64,000 nt of DNA from positions 434,001-498,000 of the forward strand of contig NZ_JSYM01000001.1 in assembly GCF_000812945.1 (NCBI RefSeq), read 5' to 3'. Shown here piece by piece: positions 44,372 to 52,448 of the stretch. Position 1 is the stretch's first letter, and every line of letters begins with the position of its first letter. The DNA comes from Flavobacterium sp. AED (GTDB lineage: Bacteria > Bacteroidota > Bacteroidia > Flavobacteriales > Flavobacteriaceae). A program made the position numbers and the translations under genes. A model generated the notes under the pieces. It was given only the letters and a program-made list of their open reading frames with translations, did not search any database and had not been told where the DNA came from.

Positions 44372-45127
44372 TTACAATCCGCTTACTTGTACCAATGCTA
44401 ATGGGTTGTAGGATCCATTTTTCAAGGAATACATTTGCCCATTTACTTCTTGATAAAACTCAACTCCCAAAGCTAAAAATAAAGGTTTTGTACTCCCCGG
44501 AGTTACTGGATTAGTTTGACTGATAGCAACTGTAGGAGCGGTATCCCATGGAAGAATAGCAGTTTCTGAATTGGTAACAACAAAAGTTTCTGCTTCAAAA
44601 TCAATTTCTGCTCCTGCTGAAATAATTTTAAAGTGAGTAGATCCACTTGGAGCTATAATCATATTCGTTGGAATAAAAGAAGCTAAATCAACACTAATAT
44701 CTCCCGTAGCACGGTCAATTGTTCCCACAAAAGGAGCAAATAAACTAGTTCCCAATTTCCCTCTGATGTTGAACTCAAAACCAGATAATAATTCTGCTTC
44801 TCCATCAATAATATTTCGCAACCCTCTCACGCTGGTAACATCAGCTTGAATAACTTTGACCATTTGTTGTGTAAGACGACTTACCATTCTTCCGTCAGCA
44901 GAATTTATCAAAACAGCTCTCAAAGCCGTTCTTAAAATCTTTCCAGCCTTTCCAGCTCTTCCAAATTCAGCCCCATTTTCACGGGTTCTTTGAAAAGCAG
45001 GATCATTCTTAATTCTGCTAGCGTCAATTCCTCCTTTTTCACGAGCCAAATGACCGTCCTGAGTTTTATAAAAAGTAATATCCCCGATAGTGCCTTTCAA
45101 TTTAATTATGCCTTTCTGTCTTGCCAT
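44372..45127 (-). CDS. Uncharacterised protein of the DUF5675 cluster (251 aa)
   Basis: A basic N-terminus (MARQKGIIKLKGTIGDITFYKTQDGHLAREKGG) precedes a helical region with RTRENGAEFGRAGKAGKILRTALRAVL and then a beta-rich half with an Ig- or virion-like look (INFEAETFVVTNSETAILPW). No signal peptide is seen. The family is common in flavobacterial genomes beside DUF5675 and small membrane genes. A structural role is possible, but I do not recognise a function. Confidence 0.6.
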   Translation of the reverse strand: MARQKGIIKLKGTIGDITFYKTQDGHLAREKGGIDASRIKNDPAFQRTRENGAEFGRAGKAGKILRTALRAVLINSADGRMVSRLTQQMVKVIQADVTSVRGLRNIIDGEAELLSGFEFNIRGKLGTSLFAPFVGTIDRATGDISVDLASFIPTNMIIAPSGSTHFKIISAGAEIDFEAETFVVTNSETAILPWDTAPTVAISQTNPVTPGSTKPLFLALGVEFYQEVNGQMYSLKNGSYNPLALVQVSGL

Positions 45128-45427
45128 AATTGCTAAAATTTAAATTAATAAATTGTCTAAATCATCTTTCTGTTGCAACATCTTCCGATTGATTATGAAG
45201 CAAATTTTAGTCAATTAAACCATATAAAAAATACTCCCCCATTCCATATGTCACTTTATGACACAAATGGCATAAATAGACATAAATGCCCTTTTAAAAG
45301 CATCATAAATGAAAACAAATAGCCGCTTCTGAACCAAAGGTTTTATTCATTATTTTTATTGACTGGAAGAACTTGAATCATAAGAGTTTCAAGTTAAGCA
45401 AATCCTAATCAAAGCTATAGATAGAGT
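45128..45427. other. Gene-free divergent promoter region
   Basis: The stretch between the minus-strand cluster and the plus-strand gene at 45428 contains repeated CATAAATAGACATAAATG and GGCATAAAT words near 45268-45290 that could be operator half-sites. No consensus promoter is convincing. Confidence 0.4.
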
Positions 45428-45631
45428 ATGAAAACCGAAAACAAGAGATTATGTATCTACCCTAAAGATATTCAACGCATAACAGGAAAGAGTTACCGTC
45501 AAAGCATTAGGCTACTACAAAAAATGAGAAAGGAGCTCAATAAGCTCCAAAATGAGTTTGTATCCATCGAAGAATTTTGTCAATACACAAGCCTAAAAAT
45601 TGAACAAGTTGAACCTTTGATAATTGGGTAG
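45428..45631 (+). CDS. Small HTH-like protein (67 aa)
   Basis: The sequence LCIYPKDIQRITGKSYRQSIRLLQKMRKELNK reads as a helix-turn-helix, and FVSIEEFCQYTSLKIEQVEPLI ends the protein. It is a putative DNA-binding regulator of the divergent cluster and the last gene before the right end of the element. Confidence 0.6.
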   Translation: MKTENKRLCIYPKDIQRITGKSYRQSIRLLQKMRKELNKLQNEFVSIEEFCQYTSLKIEQVEPLIIG

Positions 45632-45801
45632 GAATTGTGTTTTAGTAAACTAAATTTTGAACTAATGCCAATACAATAATAGTAGTTAACCAGTTCAAAT
45701 TTTAAACAATGAAAGACCTTTTTTATCTTTGATATACCTTCAATTATCACTATATTTACAGTGATAAGATTACATGATTTTTTGCCTATCAATTGTAGGA
45801 G

Positions 45802-45816
45802 TAAAATCGAGACCCT
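45802..45816 (+). repeat. Right arm-type repeat near attR
   Basis: TAAAATCGAGACCCT is identical in sequence and orientation to 1570-1584. It is inside the element, 56 bases before attR, so in the circular form the two copies flank the recombination core. Confidence 0.65.
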
Positions 45817-45871
45817 TGTTTTAAAATAGTTTGCGAAACAACGTAAACACTGACATAAATAGAGAGATACA

Positions 45872-45888
45872 AATCCCTCTTTCTCCGC
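45872..45888 (+). repeat. attR: 17-bp direct copy of the tRNA-Ser 3' end
   Basis: AATCCCTCTTTCTCCGC is an exact match to 1447-1463. The neighbouring bases (ATACA before, AAAGA after) differ from the tRNA, so this is only the crossover core and not a second tRNA gene. Confidence 0.85.
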
Positions 45889-45896
45889 AAAGAAAA

Positions 45897-45922
45897 CCCG
45901 AAATGAAAGTTTCGGGTTTTTT
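45897..45922 (+). terminator. Ancestral tRNA-Ser terminator
   Basis: CCCGAAA (45897-45903) pairs with TTTCGGG (45910-45916), followed by six T. It lies 8 bases after attR, as expected if it originally ended the tRNA-Ser transcript. Confidence 0.8.
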
Positions 45923-46135
45923 ATTTAAAAAAATTATTTTAGTTTAGACTTTTTTACAAAGCTAACCCTACCGGTATAAGTAGAGTTTCTTTCTCCACGT
46001 CTAGCATTAAAAAAAACTCAAAAGTTTAAAAGCCTCTAATTTAGATTTTAAAAAGTGCTGTATAACTGAACCGCTGTTACTGGACATAGCTTGTTTATTC
46101 ATCATACCTAATAATCCGTTCTCAGACAATCCGTT

Positions 46136-46363
46136 TTAAAATTCAATTAGCTGACACAACAATATTAAATTCTTAGCGAACCACGGAATGCCTTGACTGC
46201 AATAGTAAGAGGGTGCACTATTATGATACAAAAAGACAGTCCCATAGCGAAAATCAGTAAATAGGGCACCTCCCAGTTTTCTAATCTCAGAAGGTTTTTT
46301 TACAATATATTGCAATTGTTTATCTTCATTTTGAGCTGACTGGCCCTTTAGTCTTGTAATCAT
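46136..46363 (-). CDS. Small uncharacterised protein or gene remnant (75 aa)
   Basis: Not recognised. The N-terminal half is polar and basic (MITRLKGQSAQNEDKQLQYIVKKPSE); the second half has aromatic strands (ALFTDFRYGTVFLYHNSAPSYYC). The position just outside attR, without neighbours, and the abrupt end leave open that it is a fragment. Confidence 0.35.
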   Translation of the reverse strand: MITRLKGQSAQNEDKQLQYIVKKPSEIRKLGGALFTDFRYGTVFLYHNSAPSYYCSQGIPWFAKNLILLCQLIEF

Positions 46364-46548
46364 CTTTTATTTGGGTTAAACCAACAAACGCACAAACATA
46401 AAATACTTATTTTTAGATAATTACATTTGTTTTTAATCATAAATTAACGTTTTTTAATCCGCATAATCAAAGAATATATAGTGAGGATTAGCTACCTTTA
46501 CTAGGATTTTTTTAGAACTGATTAAATAACTTTTAATGATTAAGAAAA

Positions 46549-47052
46549 ATGAAAACCAAGTTTACAATCTTAGCGTTAATCACTACTATTTTAGGTAGTG
46601 TATTGTTTTTCGTTTCGTGCTCGAATGAGGATGTGATTGAGACTCAATCCAGTTCAAATTTTGCGCGTCAAACGAGTATTAGTAGCAAGAATAGTACGAC
46701 AGGTATTGCGAGTGCCATTCCTGCTTATTATGATGCGAAGTTATTCAATATTATATTCGTTGAATTTACTCCACAAGCGTCAGCAATACTTATTGCTCAA
46801 AACCCCGGTATTAATTTTATTTATCAATCTGATGCTGGGTTACCAGGTGGTTTGCCATTTATTAGTGTGATAGATGCTATTCCTGGTGATGGTATGAATC
46901 CTATTTGGGAAGAAGTGCAAATTGCTTTCAATTCCGGTCACACTGCCCGCCAATTATTTAGTGATGATGAAATATCAGCAGCCGTAGCAAACAATGAAAT
47001 TACTTTGATCCCGACAGGCGAAGTTTATAAATGTCCTGTCATTGGTAAATAA
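46549..47052 (+). CDS. Putative lipoprotein (167 aa)
   Basis: A signal peptide with lipobox (LALITTILGSVLFFVSCSNED) predicts export and lipid anchoring at Cys24. The mature part has no recognised domain; it is Ser/Ile-rich at first and ends with NNEITLIPTGEVYKCPVIGK. A terminator follows. Confidence 0.65.
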   Translation: MKTKFTILALITTILGSVLFFVSCSNEDVIETQSSSNFARQTSISSKNSTTGIASAIPAYYDAKLFNIIFVEFTPQASAILIAQNPGINFIYQSDAGLPGGLPFISVIDAIPGDGMNPIWEEVQIAFNSGHTARQLFSDDEISAAVANNEITLIPTGEVYKCPVIGK

Positions 47053-47078
47053 TTACAGAACGATTATATGATCTAAAA

Positions 47079-47121
47079 ACCCGCTTTTACTTGTTTTAAA
47101 TAGTAAGAGTGGGTATTTTTT
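47079..47121 (+). terminator. Terminator after the lipoprotein gene
   Basis: Arms ACCCGCTTTTACT and AGTAAGAGTGGGT pair with one mismatch and one wobble and are followed by a run of T. Confidence 0.65.
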
Positions 47122-47290
47122 TGTTTCATGAAACAAGCTTTATGCAATTACCAGAAGTGTTTTGTCGCAAATTTCATGTTTCATAATCCGTAATTTTTGG
47201 TACTGCTCTAGCTAACGTCAGTTTGTCTAAAAAAACTTAAAACTACGTTATTTTATGAATTAGAAAATAAAAAACCAGTCGCTAAAAGAT

Positions 47291-47734
47291 TTAAGCATCC
47301 GGAATTTCAGGCTCAACTAATTTTGCCAATTTCTCTAATGATTCCTGCCAACCTAAATAACACATTTCTGTTGGTATAACGGAAGGAATCCCTTCTTGAA
47401 TAATTTCAAGTTCTGTCCCGCAAGAAACCTCTTTGAGCCAAACCGAAGTGACCATTTCACCGGGCAAATTCGGGTCGTCAAATTTGTCAGTATATTTGAT
47501 AAATTCATTCAATTCCAAGTATGTTCCGCCAAATGAGTGTCCATTCCCTATTGAAAAATTGATAAAAGACATTCGGTAGTTCCCACCTTCTATTGCATCC
47601 ATGCTATGAACAACACATAAAAAACCATATGGAGGAATCCATGATGCCATCGCATTTGCATCAGTAAACGCACGATAATTTTTTTCGGGAGATGCTTTAA
47701 GAACTCGGTGTAATGATACGCTATTATTTGTCAT
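47291..47734 (-). CDS. SRPBCC/AHSA1-family protein (147 aa)
   Basis: The protein starts LHRVLKASPEKNYRAFTDANAMASWIPPYGF, the classic AHSA1/START-like opening. It then has GGNYRMSFINFSIGNGHSFGGTYLEL and the C-terminal helix LGWQESLEKLAKLVEP. Such proteins bind small hydrophobic molecules. It ends a minus-strand set with a decayed VOC gene, a VOC protein and a DHFR-like protein, often clustered as genes of resistance or small-molecule detoxification. Confidence 0.8.
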   Translation of the reverse strand: MTNNSVSLHRVLKASPEKNYRAFTDANAMASWIPPYGFLCVVHSMDAIEGGNYRMSFINFSIGNGHSFGGTYLELNEFIKYTDKFDDPNLPGEMVTSVWLKEVSCGTELEIIQEGIPSVIPTEMCYLGWQESLEKLAKLVEPEIPDA

Positions 47735-47759
47735 AGTATTAATTTTGGGTTAGTAATTA

Positions 47760-47990
47760 TTAATTAAGAGGCTGACTTGAAACATTAAACATCCAGCGGA
47801 TTCTAAATTTGTCTTTACAAGTTCCCCAGTAACCCCAAAATTAATCGTGGGGTGCACATCTTCTGTTCCAGCTTAAAAAAGTTCTTTATACAAGTGGGGT
47901 AAGCTTCTTCTTTAGTGTCAGGATTTAAACGGATTGTTATTATAGTATTACCCTCAATAAATGTCCCATGCTTTCAAGCATATCGGTTAC
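47760..47990 (-). pseudogene. Decayed PhnB-like VOC gene
   Basis: Reading the minus strand, EGNTIITIRLNPDTKEEAY occurs in one frame and WGYWGTCKDKFRIRWMFNVS in another, followed by a TAA at 47760-47762. Both blocks are in the order found in PhnB-like (glyoxalase-fold) proteins, but the frame is broken between them and the N-terminal half is missing. It fills the gap between the AHSA1 and VOC genes. Confidence 0.75.
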
Positions 47991-47998
47991 TAGTCCAC

Positions 47999-48520
47999 TC
48001 ACTGCTGTGCCAATCCAATTTTCATTTCTTGAACAGCCTTTTCGCCTTCTTTAGTAATACCCATTATTTCCGTAAAAACACCAATGGCTGACCGTGTGTC
48101 AAAAAACACAATTTTAGCTATTGGCGTGTCGAAGCTGCTTATTACTGTAAAGCCTTTATTCTCAAACTCTGAAATTACTTTGTCAAGATTTGCAATTGGC
48201 GTGCCGTATGCAATATGTTGAACTCCGCCTGTTGGGTTATGGTCTATGTAATCCTTAAAAATACTTTTTCCCGAAATGGGTTGAATGAGTTCGATAAATG
48301 TCCCACCGGAATAAGCCATTGCAAGAAGGTTTTCTGCATCAGATGGTTCTCCATAATAAGTTCCGTCATACTCTTTTAAGCGAGTGGTAACAGTCGGGCT
48401 AAAATTGGTAACGCCAAGCATTTCCTGAAAAAAAGTCTTTGATTTCTCTATATCTTTCACCACCCAAGCAATTTGAGTGGGGGTTAATCCAGAGCTGGCT
48501 TTCTTATTTGTCTTGTCCAT
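47999..48520 (-). CDS. VOC-family (glyoxalase-like) protein (173 aa)
   Basis: Two beta-alpha-beta-beta-beta units are visible: PTQIAWVVKDIEKSKTFFQEMLGV with TFIELIQP, and GGVQHIAYGTPIANLDKVISEFENKGF with FFDTR and GVFTEIM. The usual metal ligands are only partly there (Glu in FIELIQ, His in QHIAY, Glu in TEIM). It may be a dioxygenase, epimerase or binding protein. Confidence 0.8.
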   Translation of the reverse strand: MDKTNKKASSGLTPTQIAWVVKDIEKSKTFFQEMLGVTNFSPTVTTRLKEYDGTYYGEPSDAENLLAMAYSGGTFIELIQPISGKSIFKDYIDHNPTGGVQHIAYGTPIANLDKVISEFENKGFTVISSFDTPIAKIVFFDTRSAIGVFTEIMGITKEGEKAVQEMKIGLAQQ

Positions 48521-48562
48521 AGATTGAATTTTATTGGTAAATTTATTAACAGCTTAGCCACC

Positions 48563-49159
48563 TTAAGTTCCAACAGTACCTGTCTTGACTTCTCCAGCTC
48601 GCTTGTAGTTGGCAATGATTACTCCAGTTGACGTAGTCAAACTCTCCGTTAATGTAAATGCTGCCGGAATCGTGCCATCGTCAAATAATTTTTTTCCTGT
48701 ACCAAGAGTCAATGGGTAAATTTTAAGTCGGAGTTCGTCCACTAAATCATTCTTAAATAACAGCTGAATAAGCATACTGCTGCCCCAAACTTGAATATCA
48801 GGACCTTCTGAATTTTTAAGTTTTTTGATAGCTTCCAAACTTTCAATAAATACGGTGTTTTTCCAGTTTGACTTTTTCATGGTCTTGGACATAACGTATT
48901 TTGTGCCATCATTGATGCCTGGCCAAATGTCAGCATGTTTAGGCCAAAAGGATGACCAAATCTCAAATGTTTTCCTGCCCAAAAGATAATCTACTGGTTG
49001 TTTCAGCTCTTTTTGCACCACCTTACCACCTACTTCGTCACCATACGGTGCAGTCCAACCGCCATATTTGAAACCGCCAGATGTATCTTCCTCAGGTCCA
49101 CCAGGTGCTTGTAGTACTCCATCTAATGTTATCATTGATAAGACAATTATTTTTCTCAT
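48563..49159 (-). CDS. Dihydrofolate-reductase-like (RibD C-terminal) protein (198 aa)
   Basis: The N-terminus MRKIIVLSMITLDGVLQAPGG, then LLGRKTFEIWSSFWP and later DIQVWGSSMLIQLLFKNDLVDELRLKIYPLTLGTGKKLF are typical of the RibD_C/DHFR superfamily, which reduces pterin- or riboflavin-like substrates with NADPH. It is the first gene of the minus-strand set. Confidence 0.85.
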   Translation of the reverse strand: MRKIIVLSMITLDGVLQAPGGPEEDTSGGFKYGGWTAPYGDEVGGKVVQKELKQPVDYLLGRKTFEIWSSFWPKHADIWPGINDGTKYVMSKTMKKSNWKNTVFIESLEAIKKLKNSEGPDIQVWGSSMLIQLLFKNDLVDELRLKIYPLTLGTGKKLFDDGTIPAAFTLTESLTTSTGVIIANYKRAGEVKTGTVGT

Positions 49160-49541
49160 ATAATTACAGTTTTTAATCGTTAGTAATTATTGTTTGAATT
49201 GAAATTGAATTTTGCGTACGATAACCAAACGGCTTTGCAGAAATGGTTTTCGGCTACTGTCCGCTGTTCAATTTGAAAGTTGGAATGTCGCCATACGATT
49301 ACGACCAACGTATTTACATATTCATTTTTTAGATTAAAAATTGAGTATGATTTTTTATTTTTTGTAGTAAACACGCTACTCTGGCTGAGCATTATAATCC
49401 AAACCTACAAAATCATTTCTACTATTCTTTACAGCCTTTTTCATTACCTTAAAGATAACAATCTTATGCATAAAATACACCCATTAAATGCCTAACTTTT
49501 TTTGCGGGTGGCATTCAATCTCAATATCTTTCAAACGAACT

Positions 49542-49834
49542 CAATTTTGTTCATTAGCAAGTAAATATCTAAGATTTAAACTACAATTAAAACTTTTCCT
49601 AAAAAAGTGACTTTCTCGTTCTTAAAGAAAACAATCCGTAAAAAGCGTTAAAAACAGCTATTAGATCCTCAAAAATAAAACAGTACTTCGTACATATTGT
49701 TTTATTTTTTGGCCAATCAGATTAAAAATCCGGCGCAAATTGTAGGCTAAAAAAATCAATCATTATTTGCTCACCGTTGTGGGCACAATTAAAAAAACTG
49801 CGCGCTAACGATTGTGATATATCAGCGTGGTCGG
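49542..49834 (+). repeat. Dispersed intergenic repeat, copy 1 (about 290 bp)
   Basis: About 293 bp aligns with 54243-54536 in the same orientation with roughly three quarters identity by eye. Shared blocks are AAGTAAATAT, GAGATTTAAACT or close variants, AAAAACAGCTATTAGA, CAATCAGATTAAAAATCCG and ACTGCGC...TATATCAGC. It is non-coding. It may be a MITE-like or structured RNA element. Confidence 0.7.
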
Positions 49835-49909
49835 GTTTACATGTCCGAGTTACTCCTAAAAAAAGTGAGAATTTAACAGCAAATTAGTTATATCTAGTAA
49901 GCAAATTTT

Positions 49910-49917
49910 TATTTTTG
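49910..49917 (+). promoter_or_regulatory. Candidate -7 element of the histone-H1-like gene
   Basis: TATTTTTG fits TAnnTTTG, 25 bases before the ATG. No clear -33 box is seen. Confidence 0.45.
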
Positions 49918-49942
49918 CGCTCTAATTTAATAAAGCACTATC

Positions 49943-50119
49943 ATGAAAGATTTAATCGAAAAAATCAACGCAGAATTCGAAACATTTAAAACAGAATCTG
50001 AATCACTAATTGAGAAAGGTGTAAAAGCTGCCGGACCAAGAGCTCGTAAATCTACTTTGGAACTAGAAAAACTATTAAAAGAGTTTAGAAAAGTTTCTGT
50101 AGAGGAATCAAAAAAATAA
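49943..50119 (+). CDS. Histone H1-like (Hc1-type) DNA-binding protein (58 aa)
   Basis: This short gene encodes MKDLIEKINAEFETFKTESE, then LIEKGVKAAGPRARKSTLEL and LLKEFRKVSVEESKK. It is the conserved 55-60-residue histone H1-like nucleoid protein of Bacteroidetes: a helical, Lys-rich single domain with the invariant KAAGxRARKxTLExEKLxKEFRK. It probably compacts DNA. It stands alone with its own promoter and a strong terminator, so it is a high-expression monocistronic gene. Confidence 0.85.
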   Translation: MKDLIEKINAEFETFKTESESLIEKGVKAAGPRARKSTLELEKLLKEFRKVSVEESKK

Positions 50120-50140
50120 ATTTAATTTTACAATTGTAAA

Positions 50141-50170
50141 GCTCATTAGCAACGCTAATGGGCTTTTTTA
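50141..50170 (+). terminator. Terminator of the histone-like gene
   Basis: GCTCATTAGC (50141-50150) pairs with GCTAATGGGC (50154-50163), with an AAC loop and a T run after it. Confidence 0.85.
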
Positions 50171-50532
50171 TTAATTACTTCGCTTATTGCGTTTTTATTT
50201 TCAAATCGCATTCTTTCAAGCTAAAATAGATTCACAGTAATGGACTATCCTATTTTATTTACCATTTAGAACTCTTTCTCTACAATGCCTCTCCCCGATA
50301 CTTCCGTACGGACTTGAAAATCAAAAAACTTATAATAATTATTAATAGATACAATACTCTACCTCAATTAATCTTCTTAAAATAAAAGGTAGATTATTTT
50401 AAAATTGGAAAATAATCTACCTTATTTTTAGAAGTTGTTTAACAGTTATTAATTTATAAAATACTTACCTTTAACATGATACGATTTCAATTGTATTTTT
50501 AAAAATCAATAGCTAATTAAACAATTACTATT
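50171..50532. other. Gene-free stretch with a perfect hairpin
   Basis: A 14-bp perfect stem, AGGTAGATTATTTT (50387-50400) with AAAATAATCTACCT (50409-50422), is followed by TATTTTTAG. It could be a terminator or leader structure for the next gene. Nothing else is recognised. Confidence 0.5.
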
Positions 50533-51762
50533 ATGAAAGCAACGGCTAAAATTTTTATTTTGTTCCTTGCTGTCAATTCGGCTCTCTTGATGGCACCTCA
50601 AAAAGCAACTGCACAAGTATCCATTAGCTTCCAGATTTTTTATGATGATTTAAGCCCATACGGTTATTGGATTGATACCCCAGAATATGGATACGCTTGG
50701 GTTCCCAATATATCCTCCGCGTTTATCCCTTATAGAACTAATGGCTATTGGGTATTTACCAATGTAGGTTGGACTTGGATTTCTAATTATTCATGGGGGT
50801 GGGCGCCTTTTCATTATGGACGATGGTATTATGATTCTTATTATGGATGGATATGGGTTCCGGGTTATGAATGGGGTCCGGGATGGGTTATCTGGAGAAG
50901 ATCCGAAGGTTTTTACGGATGGGCACCGATAGGGCCAGGTATTAGCATTACTATTGCTTATAGTAGTGGTTATCGTTTGCCCTACAATTATTGGACATGT
51001 GTAAGAGATAGGGATTTTGGAAGAACGAACATTTATAATTATTATGTTCCTACATCAAATAATGTTACAATCATTAACAATTCAACAGTAATAAATAATA
51101 TTCAGAGAGACAATTCAACTCGAGTAAAATACAATTCAGGACCAGATAGAACAGAAGTACAAAGACAAACCGGTACAACAATCTCCCCAGTAACGCTAAG
51201 GGAAAGAAATAACCCGGGTCAAAATCTGAGTAAAAGAGAGCTTCAAATATACAGACCACGGGTGGAAAAAAATAGGGCTGCACAACGTGAACCTGCCCCT
51301 TCCAAAGTGGTGCGCTTGAAAGATCTACAACCTGCTGCGCAAAGAAACGTTAGAATTCAGCCACAGAGAGAAAACCAACCAGCAAGGCAGCAACATGATG
51401 ATCAGCAACGACAACGTAATGAGCAACAGCAGCCAGCAAGACAACAACGTAATGACCAGCAAGCTAAGGAGCAACAGGTCAAACAACAACAAATACAACA
51501 GCAAATGCAACAGCAAGCTAACGAGCAACGGGCTAGACAACAACGTAATGATCAGCAAGCTAAAGAACAACAACGCAATGACCAGCAAGCAAAGGAACAA
51601 CAGGCAAAACAACAACAAATGCAACAGCAAGCTAACGAGCAACGGGCTAGACAACAACAAATGCAACAGCGAGCTAACGAACAACAGCCCAGACAGCAAC
51701 AAATGCAACAACGAAATGATCCACAAGCGAAACAACAACAAAAACAGAAGCGAAATGATTAG
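50533..51762 (+). CDS. Secreted DUF6600/YXWGXW-like protein with Gln-rich tail (409 aa)
   Basis: A Sec signal peptide (ILFLAVNSALLMAPQKATAQ) is cut near residue 27. Residues about 30-170 have five or more W/Y/G-rich units (DDLSPYGYWIDTPEYGYAWVPN, NGYWVFTNVGWTWISNYSWGW, YYDSYYGWIWVPGYEW), as in DUF6600 proteins. Residues about 270-409 are an extremely Gln/Arg/Asn-rich tail with imperfect repeats of QQRNDQQAKEQQ and QQMQQQANEQRA. A periplasmic or surface role is likely. The low-complexity repeat makes length variation probable. Confidence 0.75.
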   Translation: MKATAKIFILFLAVNSALLMAPQKATAQVSISFQIFYDDLSPYGYWIDTPEYGYAWVPNISSAFIPYRTNGYWVFTNVGWTWISNYSWGWAPFHYGRWYYDSYYGWIWVPGYEWGPGWVIWRRSEGFYGWAPIGPGISITIAYSSGYRLPYNYWTCVRDRDFGRTNIYNYYVPTSNNVTIINNSTVINNIQRDNSTRVKYNSGPDRTEVQRQTGTTISPVTLRERNNPGQNLSKRELQIYRPRVEKNRAAQREPAPSKVVRLKDLQPAAQRNVRIQPQRENQPARQQHDDQQRQRNEQQQPARQQRNDQQAKEQQVKQQQIQQQMQQQANEQRARQQRNDQQAKEQQRNDQQAKEQQAKQQQMQQQANEQRARQQQMQQRANEQQPRQQQMQQRNDPQAKQQQKQKRND

Positions 51763-51955
51763 TAAGCTAAACAGCAGTATTAATGAGCTTCATCACTTAA
51801 TTCGATAACAGCCTACTATTCGGTAAATTAAACATGGGCAATTGGAATAGTCAGGAATTGGCATTTCGGAGTATAAAAGAAATTTATTTTTTAAATGAAG
51901 TATATTGAGAAATGAAGTAAACCGTAAACGATTTAATTTACTTAAAATTAAGAAC

Positions 51956-52246
51956 ATGAAAAAATTAATTTATTTAATCAGTTTCGCTGGGGCCGTATTA
52001 TTATTTAATGCCTGTTCAGCGGGCTATGTTTCTATAGAACCTGCATATCAAGAAGTTTACAGACCAACGCGTCCCGGAGATAGCTATATTTGGATAGAAG
52101 GCAACTGGTATTGGAATAATCGAACACGCTCCTATTATCGCGGTGATGGTTATTGGACTATGCCACGTCAAGGTCGGAATTATGAACGAGGTCATTGGAA
52201 TAAAGCTCGACGTGGTTATCATTGGGTACCCGGTCGATGGCAATAA
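51956..52246 (+). CDS. YXWGXW-type lipoprotein (96 aa)
   Basis: The start ATG 51956 gives a clear lipoprotein signal (MKKLIYLISFAGAVLLFNACSAG). The mature part is a W/Y-rich repeat (DSYIWIEGNWYWNNRTRSYY, GYWTMPRQGRNYERGHWNKA, GYHWVPGRW), typical of YXWGXW proteins. It is probably co-expressed with the DUF6600-like gene upstream. Confidence 0.75.
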   Translation: MKKLIYLISFAGAVLLFNACSAGYVSIEPAYQEVYRPTRPGDSYIWIEGNWYWNNRTRSYYRGDGYWTMPRQGRNYERGHWNKARRGYHWVPGRWQ

Positions 52247-52363
52247 TTCTTTTATTAATTCCATCAATGGAGGGGAAAATCACAATGTAATATCAAAATA
52301 TAAATACTATATTAACGATGTAATTTTCAGTCATAGTTGCACAAATAATCCAAAGATGATCTA

Positions 52364-52415
52364 AAAAGCACAAAGTCGGGAGGGTTCATGAAGCACCCCC
52401 GACTTTGTGCTTTTT
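52364..52415. terminator. Bidirectional terminator
   Basis: AAAAAGCACAAAGTCGGG and its complement CCCGACTTTGTGCTTTTTT form a long stem with a small loop between the convergent genes ending at 52246 and 52449. Confidence 0.85.
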
Positions 52416-52448
52416 TCTTTTTAAGAAATACTTCGCAAAGCGTTCTTT

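Larger units (their letters stand above)
1447..45888. mobile_element. Integrative defence island inserted in tRNA-Ser
   Basis: The left junction is the 3' end of tRNA-Ser. The right junction is a 17-base direct copy (AATCCCTCTTTCTCCGC) at 45872-45888. A tyrosine integrase gene lies about 270 bases inside the left junction. The interior holds replication/excision-like genes, several defence modules and small unknown genes. No relaxase, coupling protein or conjugation genes are visible, so it looks like an integrative island or satellite rather than a complete conjugative element. The only clear terminator right of the distal copy (45897-45922) is probably the one that followed the tRNA before insertion. 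Confidence 0.85.
45632..46135. other. Gene-free stretch spanning the right end of the element
   Basis: It holds the right arm repeat (45802-45816), attR (45872-45888) and the terminator that presumably followed tRNA-Ser before insertion. The remaining 46000-46135 shows nothing recognisable. Confidence 0.6.
49160..49942. other. Gene-free stretch with repeat copy
   Basis: No gene is seen in 49160-49540. The rest is the 290-bp repeat (49542-49834), then the promoter of the histone-like gene. Confidence 0.5.

Noticed and set aside
45850..45890. A second tRNA gene at the right junction
   Set aside because: Only the last 17 bases match; the rest of the cloverleaf is absent.
47205..47225. attC-like core GCTAACGTC
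   Set aside because: The match is nine bases without a palindromic partner or a bounded gene.
51325..51741. Leu-rich minus-strand frame and an Asn/Ser-rich plus-strand frame
   Set aside because: Both are readings of the CAA/CAG-rich tail of the DUF6600-like gene in other frames.
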